Below are positions 39,201 through 52,600 of a stretch of 64,000 nucleotides of DNA, in pieces. The number at the start of each line of letters is the position of its first letter. Position 1 is the first letter of the stretch. A program made the translations under genes and the position numbers. Source of the DNA: Elysia chlorotica (Eukaryota; Mollusca; Gastropoda; Plakobranchidae); assembly GCA_003991915.1 (NCBI GenBank), contig RQTK01001085.1, forward strand, positions 82,390 to 146,389, in the 5' to 3' direction. The notes beneath the pieces were generated by a model. The model did no database searches. It saw nothing but the letters and a program-made list of their open reading frames with translations, and was not told where the DNA came from.

Positions 39201-42200
39201 TGCAGATATGCCTAAAGTAGGTGATCCACTAATGGTGTTTGGAAATTGTGACTTTCTGTGTGTTTGCATTCTTTAAAATAAAATGTATTTGATTTTAAAA
39301 ATAAAAGGTCATTTTATAGTTTATTGAATACCTATGTATAAAATTTCTACCTTTTCAGGATATGTGCATTTAATAATTTTTAACAATTCAGATATTTATT
39401 TCTATTTCTCAATTTAACCAGTTGTGCAGGGAAACATCATAGCAGTTTTTATTGTAGCTTTGATTAGATTTTGTTTCCCTCCAAAGAATTTTATATGAGA
39501 GATAGTAAAAGATATGGGGTCGTATTCAAGTGAAGGTGTAGGCCTAAAAGTCGGACATAACTTAAAATTAGTCTGAGATCTATTCATGGGAATTTCTTTG
39601 TACTAAATTTTGACGAAGGTTTACACCTGCTCCAAGGCAGGACAAAGGGTTAAAATTGTAGGAAGTCTATCTAAAAGTCCTTGAAAAATCAATTATAATA
39701 ACTTTGTGTTGTTTTAGTAAGATGTTGTTTGTTTTATTCTTAAATTTTACCATTTCAGCACAGCTATCAGTGCAATCGTGAATTTTAATAATTTTTTATA
39801 ATTTAGACCTTCAATGAAAAAGTAGATGAAATGAAAGATTTCACCCAGTGGTTCAAAGGAATAAAGCAATAAATAATAGATTTTAGTTTTGGTACCTAAT
39901 TGTTATAACTTTAAAGTAAGTTCTATTAACTTTCAAAATGGCATAGATCTACATTTTCCGACTTTCCCTCACTTTTTTTTTAATGTAGCTAGTCTACGAC
40001 AAAAATTTGCCGTGAATACCTGCTTATTTTTCGTAAAAAATTAACTACTTACCACGTCAGTTTTTAAGGCTATATTTGGCTTTTTTGGGATATAATTGTC
40101 TTACGTTTGTTTTTGACCAAACCGGACTAATATTGTTCTCTATTTCAATCCTACTTTCAGAATAAAGAGGTTTATCTTCAAATCCAGCAGACAATGTTCA
40201 ACTATTTAGTTTACCCTGAAGTTCAATACATGATGGTTAGGAAAGAGGAAATCAAATGCACCCCAAAAGGAACTGTTTTTTTGAAGGTAAAGTACACGAA
40301 GAGGAAAAAACAGGGATTACAGTTTTCTGCGTATCCTCAAAGTTTCAAGGCAGCAACGATTCTGTGAAGTGCACTCCAGGGTTGGTGTCGGCGTCACAGT
40401 TTGACCCCATAAAACCCCAGCGGAATATAAGTAACCTGCAACCCTGCGCTGACAGTTATATTAAGAACTGCGTAAACGAAAAATCGCTAATTTTGTTAGT
40501 ACTTAGTAGCCATTACAATAAGAAGAACAGAGATGCAAAACAGAGGTACATGTACAGCTAAATTTGTTTTACTTCCGATATCAATTTTGTTAAACCTCGC
40601 TATTTCTAGTTATCCATTCGGCAGGATCTTTTGTTGAACATTGCAAACCTTTTTGCGTTTCTTGATGCAACCCTCAAGACATTGCCATTAATCGCAAAAT
40701 TAAACATAAATTTTGCCTTGTGGCTACGATTTTTTTAATGAACTGAATCGAGAAAACAAAAGCCTCTGTCCGAGATATGTGCACTAGAAAATCGGACATA
40801 GTGTTATTATTTAATCGATGTATATATTTCTTTCTTTGAAAACACATTTTACCTAAAAAAATTCACATATAACTAATATTCTAAGGACTTTGGAATTAAA
40901 ATGTACTCAGGTGCTTCTTCTTTTCTTTTAAAAACGGAAACCCTTTTTGTAACATCAGAATTTCATGTCTTTTTCAGCCACATATTGGTGACAAGCCAAT
41001 GATTGAGAAAAAAATTGCGGTGAGAGATTTATCATTGTTCACATTTGTTCGAGGCTTGTACTGGTTAATTAATAGTTAATATTTCAACAATGGGCACTGT
41101 TATTGTTTACTTGTCGAGTTTCTAGGAACATGTTAGTTTTTCTATGTATATTCAAACCCTATAAACAGCTAAACATTAAATGTTTGCAATTAAAATAGTC
41201 TATTAAAATCAGTAAATGGCTGTACATCAGGCAAGGATTAACCAATGTATTGCATTGTTTCTTTTATCCCATAAATTTTACAAAGTTATTAAACTAACTT
41301 CATCGTGAGTACTGATCTTCCCACCAATTAATACTTTTACTTGTCAAATAAAAAAAATTCCTGCGAAAAAAAAATTTTTTTTTACAGTATTATAACATGA
41401 TATGTACTTTTTTGTTTTAGAATGTTCCCTCTGCAGTGAAAAGTACAACTGAGATCATTGAAAAACCAGTGCCTCAACGGAAGAGACGAGAAGCAGAAGA
41501 ACAACAAACTGATAATGGAACTGTGACACCACCAAGCAACGATGCTGCAAAACCTGGCGTCAGCAAAGAAGATGCCAATCCTTTGGAAAAGGGCTCAGAC
41601 TCGTCAAATGTAGGCTACTTTTGTTTATGGATCTAAATTTGCTCTTAGAAAAAGAATGTATAGTTAAGCTTTGAATAGAGGAAATCAGACACACAAGTTT
41701 TTTCTAAGCTTACAGAGTCTGTGCTGCCGATTGTTTTATTAAGTTTAAGACAGCTTTAGTTTAAAAAGTTCAGTAAAAATAAACAAACCCGTTTGGCATC
41801 ACTGCGTATATGATATTATACAAGATGACTTTGTAAGTACAAAACTCTGTCATTGAGACGGATGAAGGAGTTAGCAAGCAGTGGGAGCATTTTATGTGGA
41901 ATGTTGGTTTACAAAATCTATAAATAGTATAGTGGTAAAGTCCTTCATATTAACGGAGTAACCTAGGAGATGTTAAATCCTGAGTGAAGGAGCAAACTCT
42001 ACTGGAGATGTTTTGATGGTTTGGTATAATATTATATTGGACAGATATGTGCATTTATAATACAAGGACTAAAATATGCGGACATGAGCCTTTCTTGAAC
42101 TTGTTGTTGCAGCTTGACCACTCCACTGTACTAAAAGTCTGGGAAGATGGCTACTATGCGTTTATAATGAAATTTGAGGCAGTGCCGTTAAAAGATCTCA

Positions 42201-43931
42201 AGCTCCAAGGTTTGTTACTTTGTTTCTTACAAGTTTCAGGTGATAACTTTGCAACACAATAGAGGAGCTTGGACAAAATATGCCAATACTGTTAAACCTC
42301 CTAGATAGGTATTTGGGGAAATTTCATAAAATGTCCATGCATGAAAACCAAGAAAAATCATTATAAGAATATGATACGTTCAAAGCAGTTAAAGTGATAA
42401 ATGGATTGTTCAACTTGAAAGTATAAAAAATAGAGAATAATGTCTTAAATTTCAATGGTCATCTTGTGTGAAATAGACTTTTCTATTGTTGTTGTGTTTA
42501 TTCAACTTACTTAAAATGTTTTTGCTTAGATGCACGCTCAATTTTTATCCACATGTTACAGTGGCAGTAAGGATGAGTCTTGACAATAGTTATATTTCTG
42601 CTGGAGATTGGCCTCTTCTTATTGTAAGTCCAACTGTTCATATCACTTTTTATTATTTATTAATCATTTTGCTTACAACATGAAACATACCTATAGATCT
42701 ATATGAAGTTAGATATCTAGGCTATTTTATGATTTAATGCATGCATAGGAATTGAGAAGTGCATACTTGCTAGGATTGTTACAGACTTTGAAGTTTTATG
42801 TTGGAACAAAATTACTATTTTTGTTATAAGTTGCCAAATGAGAGAATTATTTTTCTTATGATTGAATAGCGTTGCTAGTTTTTATATGCTTCTTGGGGTT
42901 AAAAAGTGAGATATAAGAAATATGCAAAAGAAATGTCCATATTTGAGCTCATAACAGGGAATTTCTTCTTAATTAGGACATGAATTTACAAAGAGTTATG
43001 ACACTTTTTTTTTGGAAGACATAAGCTCTACTTTAGGTTTAAGATTGCTCATCAAGCAATAATGTCCGAACGGCTTTAGTAACGCCAAAGTATGGTAGAT
43101 TGATAAGATAGTTCACTGGCTAAAAAAAGTGTTCGCAGCAACTAACAGCGCCCTCTATGAAATTACACGGAAAATACAACATGCGGTTCCAGCTGATACT
43201 ATTGTTTACTTGTTGCTCTGGAGTATCGTTTTTCAACTTCAAGATGTCAAACGAAGTTAAAGTTGTTGAGAAGGAAACAGGCCAAAGCGAACATTGCGCT
43301 GCAATTAGTTGCACCAAGTCAAGACAACATGATCCTGCATTGTCATTTTTTAGATTCCCATTAAAGCATGAGAGGCGACTATTGCGAAATGGTGGTTCTC
43401 AGTGTAAATCACTATGGTCTGTATTAGCTAGATAAAGATCTAGATTCTAGTATCCATCTAGATCTAGATTTTAGAATCTAGATGGATCTCTAGAGTAGAA
43501 ATGTAGGAGCCTCAGACTACAGCTAAATCTAGATCTAGAATTTGTACCCGGACAGGAACTTAACTCTAGATTAGATCTAGAAATAGAAAATCAATACAAT
43601 CAGAATATACAACCAGAGGCGGCGGAGAAACTGAGGAGGTCTAGGTGCAGGTTGTTGAGTTCGTTTACGTCCAATATTAGAACTATGTAGGCTATATTGT
43701 GGACGGGCCCCAAGATTGACGTTTGACGATTATATGTGCTGCGGTACAGGACGGGGATACCATGACTACTGTCTCAGCGGGTCACATTAAATTGACACTG
43801 AGGAATATACGCACAGGAAAAACTATCACAAAGTAAGTCAAGTCTCTCTTTCCCTCTCTCCCTGTTCAGGTCGGAGTATGAGGAATATACACATGGGAAA
43901 AAGAATCACAAGTCAAGTCTCTCTTCCCTCC

Positions 43932-43972
<41 letters not shown>

Positions 43973-46383
43973 ATGTGATTTAAATAGGGGCAGACAGGTA
44001 GATCTAGATCTGATCTTGGGCTCATCAGTTCAAGACTGTGTTAAGCTTACGACTTGTCTGAGAAACATGTGTAAGAATAAGAAGGGTTAAGGCCAGTTGT
44101 AAGCTACTGCGGCGTTGCACTTGCGACCCTAGGTTTAAATATAGATCTGGGAATTGTGGATTTTAAAAGCGAGGTGTTGTACCATCTGCTCGTTCTTTTG
44201 TCTTTAGTCAATAGAATAAATCTAAATTACAAAAAAAATTGTCATCTTTTCAATTCAAGTACATGTAGTTTTTTACTGGCTCGAAATACATCCACTATTA
44301 AAAAAAAAAATTATACACTACAGTACAAAAATGAGTTTGATCCATCATGTTTTCAACATTGTTTAGCGAGAAAAGTGGGCGTTACCCGAGCCGGTGTCCG
44401 CGTAAAAACATAGGGGACGCTGTGAATAGGTCGAGGAGATGTTTTTAATAAGGGTTTAACAGGAAGTGAACCGTCTTTATTATTTCTATAATCTTTAGTA
44501 ATGCTAAACTGTGCTGCTATTCTAGTCTTTTGAAGAGAATGTAAAGTGTGCAAAGAGTAAAATGTTCATATGATAACATGTCACTACGATGTTTCTTGCA
44601 GCAAAGTGGAATAACTTTTGGTGAAATCTCATTCCCCATAGTAGTTTTGGTTTAGCTTTTTTTTAATGAACATATGACTTAAAACACTTGTGGATTTTGT
44701 TCTTTTTGTCTGTCTAGTTTTTTGGAGTGATGGGCTTGGTGTATGTCTTCTATGGCATCTTTTGGCTGATAATGTTGGCTTGCAACTGGCGAGATCTGCT
44801 TCGCGTTCAGTTTTGGATCAGTGCAGTCATTCTGTTGGGTAAGGTCTCAAAGCTCGGTGATTTTCTGCTTATGAGTCAAACATCGGCACACTTTCCTTTT
44901 GCTTGTAATTATATTAAATCTATCTAAAAGTTTATGAAATCTTGGAAACCGTAATAAATTACAAGCCAAAACTTTATTTTATCAACCATTTATACTGCTG
45001 TGTACTGATATATTGTGAATATATATCTGGAACGATAGGTTTATGAATTTGTGGACTTAATAGTTTAGGAGTCTGAAAAATGATTAGAATCCGAAGCTGA
45101 CACCTTCTAGTACCAATTTGATCGGTTATTGTTGTTAATGTTGGGGTTTAGTGCAGGGAAGTATTGATTTGAGATGCGTTTCATAAAGATTATTTCATTA
45201 TAGGCTAGTTTTATTCTCATATCAATTCATGACAAATATTATATGGATTATGGAAGCGTATTTGTTTTCTCCAGGTATGTTGGAGAAAGCTGTGTTTTTT
45301 GCCGAGTATGAGAATGTGAACAAGACTGGGCAATCGGTGCATGGGGCTGTCATCTTTGCTGAACTGGTTTCGTGTTTGAAGCGCACCCTGGCACGCATGC
45401 TTGTCATCATAGTCAGTCTGGGCTATGGCATTGTGAAGTAAGTCCGTGGATCTGCCTTCTTTTGCCTGGCTCTTTAAAAAATTAACTATTATTTTTTATA
45501 TTTTGTTCCCAAAGGGATTTTACAGAAGCTTTTTTGAAAAGTAATATCACTTATCAGGATCCTAACTCAGAGCATTCAGCCTAAAAAATTTATAATTAAT
45601 ACGAGAAAGCCATTAGTTTTTTAAATTTAATTCAGATCAAGAAATAAATTTGTTATGGCTTTTAATTTATTACTATTCAATTTGATGTACAATGTAAAAT
45701 AGTATACTGCATCATTCTCCTGCAACGTGGAGATTTTATAGAATTGTAAGTGAGATATGGAGCCAAGTCTGAGTTCAGATATGTTGTATCATACACTAAC
45801 TCTCAAATATAGATGAGATCTTTGTCAGATATTACTCAAAATCTGTTGCGGGTTGAAAATCGTAAACTTTACCATAATTTGAGTTCTACTTAAGATATGA
45901 ATAAAATTTAAATTTCATCCTGTTTAGTAATGGTTGAACCACATCATGACTCTTATAGCTGACATAATGCTCATGTTGACGTGTGCCAAGTTTTGTCAGG
46001 TTGCCTCATGTTTGTTTATTTATGCTTTGCAAAGTCAATTTTCATTATAATTTGTTGACACAAATAAGTTTTTGTGGCCAGCTTGATTATGTATCTATAA
46101 ATAACTTTGTAGCTTGTCTGAAGTTGTAAGAAAATTATCTAAAAAAAAGTAGCTTTTATTGTTTTTATTAAACAAAATTAGATTTATCCTATTTAAATTG
46201 TTTGTTTTTACCATTACAGACCAAGGCTAGGTCAAGCCTTCCATAGAGTAATCATTGTAGGAGGAATATTTTTCATTCTTGCATCTATAGAGGCCTGTTT
46301 GCGTGCAAGTGCAGTAAGTATATATAGGATTAAAGAAAAAAATGTTTGCAGGGAAAAATCTAAAAGAATAGGAATTTTAAACA

Positions 46384-46426
<43 letters not shown>

Positions 46427-46580
46427 ACAAAGTTAACTTTCGCTGTTTTCTTCATCTTCTTCTTCTCTCTTTCCCTCTTTTCATCTCTCTATATCTTTCA
46501 CTCAGCACAAATTTAAATTCAACCTTCTTCTTTCTCGCAATTTAAGTCTCCCCCCTTCTCTCTCTGTCTCTTTCTCTCTC

Positions 46581-46647
<67 letters not shown>

Positions 46648-49600
46648 TTTTTGCCTATATTTTGAACTATGATACTTAATATTATTTGCATTAGTTACAA
46701 TGTTAGAATAAAAATATTTTACGTAAATCATCTGAGAACATGGCTCAAAATTCTTATGCTGAATTTAAACGGAAATAGAGGGCACAAAAAAACTTCATTG
46801 TGATACAAATTATAACTTCAGGATATGAACATATTTCAAAGAGATTCTTGTTCAGCTTTAAAATAACAAAACCAATTCCAATCAGTTGACTTTGAAATTT
46901 TCACTAAACAGCCTAAAGTTTTAAAAATGTCCTCTTTTGATTTTAACGAATTAAAAGATCCGACAGGGTGATGTGTACAATATCGAGGGAAAAAGTACAG
47001 ACAATTTGGCTAGGGCTCACATGCAGGTCTATATCAAGCAACATGTCTCTTTAAAATGAATATATATTATTAATTTAAAAAAATGTACACAGTTTGAGAC
47101 AGTTTTAGTATTAAAAAAAAGAATTTGCATGGTTCTGTTTTCTATATTTTACGAAGCAAAAAGTCTTAAAGAGTCATTGGTTTATGGCAAATACATTCAT
47201 AATTTTCTCTTCCTCAGGATAAGGCAGAACAGAACAAGCCCCAAATGATTGCCAGCATTCCTCTCGCTGTTACTGAAGCTGTTATTTGTTGGTGGATATC
47301 CTTTGCCCCCATTAATTAAAATTTAAATATGGCCTTAGTTAATAATTTAATACAGCAAATTGAAAAAAACTGAAAGGAAACAAAACACTCAATCAAAGAT
47401 TTTAAAGCATATAAATAAAATTCAAAGACACAACTCAGATTTATAGGCAAGTAGCAACCAAGTCATATGGTTATTTTATTACTACTATATTGCCTGCTTA
47501 TTTTAAAAAAAGGCAATTCATAGAAAGCTTATCTGGAGTATCATTTTAGTATTTTACTTGCTTTCTCTCAATAATTAAAAGAATATTATACTCTAGCATT
47601 CTTTTTCCCTGACTTAACAAAAGAAAATGTTTTGTGAAATTAATTTAAATCAATAATACAAGTTAGTTAAACCTGTAAAACAAGCAACCTTCCATAGTAA
47701 CAGCAGTCCTCTTTTTGTTTCCTTTTTCAGTGTTATACAATTTGCATGTTTTGATTGTTATATAAAGTTCAATGTGGAAATATGAAATTGATATTTAGCA
47801 TATGAAATTTCAAGCTGCTGGTAAACAAACTAAACAATAGGGTAAACAAATCAATTTTTTTTACCATGAAATAAGTATAAATGTTTGGCTACTCATTATT
47901 CCTTAACTTATTATACATTTTCACATCCCTTCTTCAAACTATTAGAACTTTGAGGCTTAGAAGAAATGTTGTGAAGCTTTCTCTTTACCGCCATTTCACC
48001 AATACTCTGATCTTCTCAATTATTGGTATGTATGCTGCGTCTGATTAATAATTATTGACAAAAATGTATTTCTAGTCTATACGAAACAAATCCTATAATC
48101 TTTTGTTCTCTTTCACTGTTGTTTTTTTTTATTAACTCATTTATTTTATTTTTTTTCGTAGATTGTAATAAAACTAATAATAGTAATATGTAATTTTGCA
48201 GAAACATCAGTATTATAATCTTAAGGAAGAATGATTCCAACTGCTTACCAGATGTCTTTCACAAGACAAGGAGTTAGAACTGAGATTTCAAACAACATTC
48301 TGATTAAAAAAATGTTTTTAAGGTGATCGATCAATAACTGGTGAATTTCTGCTGACAGTTAACTGCCGTTGTCTCTGATAATTTCCCATACTTCCATTCT
48401 CAAAATTTTGTAGTTTTAAATTTTAAATGAAATTTCCCTTTAATATTCTCCTAAACTTCCCCATCCCGATATTTAAATTATGATCTTATTGAATCATGGG
48501 TTTTTCATAAAAACTTTTTAGGTTTAAACTAAAAAAAGAAATAAAACGCAAATTTTATTTCAGCATCTATTGCCTACATGGTGTGGTTCATGACTCAACA
48601 TCGGTTCTCCCAATGCATCACTGTAAGTTTGATTTTACAGTATGTGTATTATAATGCCATCAGTCTTTTATACAAATTTCCATATGTAAAATTATATAAA
48701 AAATGTACAGAATAAATGGAACAAGTTTATTGTAATGTCTGTATCTAAAGAAATTAAGACATTTCTTTGAAAATAACACTCCAAAAAAAAAATGCAGCTT
48801 AATATAGAGAGAAGATATGTGTCAAAAGACAAACATGCAAGAGTTTTAATTAGGAATCACCATATGTATGCTGTAGTTAACTATTAATACTAATTGGAAG
48901 GGAAAAATGTTAAAAACCTAACCAGAAAACTATTATTTGTTATCTGTTATCTTTTGTCCAGGACTGGAAGGAGCTGTGGATGGATGAAGCCTTCTGGCAC
49001 TTTTTGTTTTCAGTCATCCTCTTCATAATTATGATCCTGTGGCGTCCAACAATCAACAATCAGAGGTGACATGAGATACACATTGAAATTATATCTCTCG
49101 CTTGATTTGGTCACAAATGTAAAAATTATTTTGTTTAGATAAAAAAAAAATTCACAAAAGTATTCCATAAAACTATGGTTTGATTTCTGATTTCACTTTA
49201 ACTCTAAATAAAAAAAAAACAAACAACTAGTCTAAATATTGTTATACAGTCGAACATGCCTTGCCGACAATCTGTCTATGGTGGCCACTTGCAATGGTGA
49301 CCACTTTTCATTGACACCCTTGCATTTTACTTCTATTATATTACTGTCCATTATGACTGCAACCAGCTTATGATCAGAGCAAAATAGACACAACACTGTC
49401 CATCGCGACCACCTCTTTGTTTTTTTTTTAAAAAATATGGGAAGGGAGAAAAGGTAGTGGTACTGCAGACACTGACCATGTGTCTCTTGCGTCAAGAGAA
49501 AGTTGCAAGTGACCAAAGTTAGGCCAGATCCAGACTGACGCTAGTGGCTGTGGTGGGGCTGTGGTTTCCGTATGAAACCCTTTTGCATTTTTAGCCTTGG

Positions 49601-52600
49601 TCTGACCGCGCAAATAAATACAAGAGGGTTTCATAAAGAACCCCAAATCCAGCCACAGCCCCACCCCATTCACCAGTGGCAGTCTGGTTCTGGTCTAAGT
49701 GGGAAAGGGGTGAGGGTTGAAGGAAAGATTGCATTGCGTGTTATAGAGTTGGCCTCTGGTTTTCAGCCGTGATGCACAGGCTCTGTCTTTCTTCAAGGAC
49801 TGCTCTGTTTAACTGAGTGTACAGAGGATAGGGATGGTCATATGGAAAACTTTTAGGATAGAGAGATTGTAAGCTAAAATAAGATTGAGAGAAGAAAATA
49901 ATGAAAAAGAGAAAAGATAGGTAGAACAAAAATGAATGACAGACGGGAGAGAGAGAGAGAGATCTATAATCAGATTAGGTCGATCTGAACTGCTCTAATC
50001 AAATAGGTCTGTGGATGGATATAAAATAACAAAATTTTAGTGATAACAAGTAAGCATTTTGTTTAGTAACACTAACACCATATTTTATATCTAACTCATT
50101 TTATTTGTGTCAATTGAAATGGGCACACGCTGGCTTCAGGTAATATTGAGAGAGAGAGAGAGGGAGGGAGCGAGAGAGATTGAGTGGACTGAAATCATAG
50201 CAAATCTGTTTTTGAACGTTGTTGTTAAGGTTAACAAACTGGGGTTCTCGTCCCTTTACATTGTGTATATACAAATCTATAAATGCCCAAAAGAAGGTAA
50301 TGAAACCACTCATCAGTTTCTAATTTTATTTTATACGTTTTGTTTAGAAACTGGGGTTCTCTTCCCTTTATATACAAATCTATAAATGCCCAAAAGAGGG
50401 TAATGAAACCCCTCATCTTACCAAGATGGTGTTTAAATTGGATTATATTTATACTATATTGTTCATGACACTTTTCTTTCAGATATGCCTTCTCCCCATT
50501 GCTAGATGCAGCTGAAGATGATATTGATGATGATCCATCTCTCAGTGAAGCTTACGGTAAGTTTTATTTGTCACTTGAGAAATTAGCTCAAAAAGAAAAA
50601 TAAATTATATATTGTGGAAACTTCATAAGTCTAATTGTGGGAGATGGGATCAAAACTTTGAATCAAGAGGATTCGAATTACAGATGAGAACACACCTGAA
50701 CGATAAAGGTGTTTAAAAATATAGACAGGTGCCTACCTTATTTGAAAAATTACATTAATGGGAGTTTCTTTCTGTGTTCCTCGTTTAGCAGTCTTCTACA
50801 AGCATGTCTTGAACATCAGTAAGCATTGAATGCGGCTTGGCAAACAGTAGTTTTGCAATGCCTATTGGTCATACAAGATTTAAATTAGGAGAAATACTTT
50901 GATTTTGAATCGAATTCTATCAAAGCAAATGAGGGGGAAATTTCCCCTCTTGCAAAACGTGGTTTATGAGAAACTTTGAGTATAACTATAAGACTTTATT
51001 TTTCATATATTTTTAGAGGTTCACACTGTATACACTTGCTGAATAAAAAAGTAAAGTTTTAAATTTAAAGATGCCGAGGAAACCCATTCTCAAAATGGTC
51101 ATAAAAGGTAACCCCTTACAGAGGGTTGTTTCTCTTTGTAAGCTCTCGCCTAGTTAAAGGTCTCATAGTACAAGGTTCTCAAGAGGGGTCCCAAGACTTA
51201 TGATACAGTGGTTTACGTGCTGCGGGCAGACAAACAGGGAATTCTACAACTTCTGTTTCAGTCTGACACATTATTTATAGATTACTGACTGGGGCTCTGC
51301 TCAGTGAGCAGAGAACATGGGACAGAACCTGGGACCTCTCTTTTAAAGTCACACTCTCTACCATGACAAAGCCCTATTGTTCCCCTCCCACTTACAGCAA
51401 ATTTTGCATTTTCTAATGGTGAAGAGGTTATGTCACACATAACTCTGCATTTGCATTTATGTTAGTAGTCTCTATAAATATTTGTTTATAATAGCTACAT
51501 ACTGACAGCATAGCATCTTTCCACACAGGATGAACAAATCGTAAAAAAATGAGAACATGTTTATAAGTTATATCATGTGAAACTGAATTTTTATTGTTCT
51601 TTAAGATGGGATGAAAATGCGGACCACAAAGCCACAGCAAAGGAATGGATCCCCAAGTGTAAAGGATGAACAAAAAGCGGTAATATATCTCATGCTCTTG
51701 TTTATTACAAAGGATTGGATGAAATTTGCTCAAAGAGTTAAAATTTATATAATTGTTTCAGGATTATATCATAGGAGGCCAACATTTTAATGCTCAGAGC
51801 AATCTTTTTTGCGACATGTACAGTGCACTCCACTTATTGCAACTTGTGATTATTTCCTTTATTTGACATTATTTAAAAAGTCCATGAATAATTATTTTTA
51901 TAAGGATCTCCTTATTTGATGTTCCCCGAATTCGACATGGAAGTTCTGGCCTTGTAACTGTTATGTTGAATTATAAGTATTTGTACGCTTAAATTTATAT
52001 GCATAAAAGTATTGATTTTGCTATGATTATAATTGAAATAATTTATGTTTTTTTTTCCTTATTAAAGTTGTCATGTGGATTCTGTTATACCTTATCTACT
52101 TTTCCTTTCAAATTTTAGGAGGACGACTTAAAATGGGTTGAGGAGAACATCCCGAGTTCAATAGTTGACAAGTAAGTTGTTTGTCCTCTTTTGTACCACT
52201 TTTCTTCTTATTTTTTTTATCTTTACCTTTAGCAAATGATAGCTTTTTGGTCAAAGCAAAGTTCTTTTTATGTTTGTGTCATTTCAAAATATTTCCGATT
52301 TTTTTTCGATGAATATTTTTTAGGCAGTAAACTATTGGCATTATACAGTGGACCTCGCATATATCAACATCGGACTCAACAAAATCTCAGATGTAACGAA
52401 ATTTAACGTAGGGACAATTTCTCCCCTACGAAAACCTCGGAGGCAACAAAGTACTGCGATCGAGTAGTGGTTCAGATCTCCAGAGATTCAGGAAATACAA
52501 AGCTATGAAAAACTTGGGTGTAGCGAATACATGTGTATAGGTCTAGTTCGCATCACATTAAGAGAGAGATCTTAAACCAGCATGCTGGTGTGTACTGAGC

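Noticed and set aside
39809-39873. Possible extra TMEM87 exon after TTATAATTTAG
   Set aside because: It meets a TAA without a GT donor, and the flanking exons already join in phase.
40256-40561. 101-codon plus frame overlapping TMEM87 exon 4
   Set aside because: It is in another frame from the exon and reads into intron 4; the exon has a clear GTAAAG donor at 40287.
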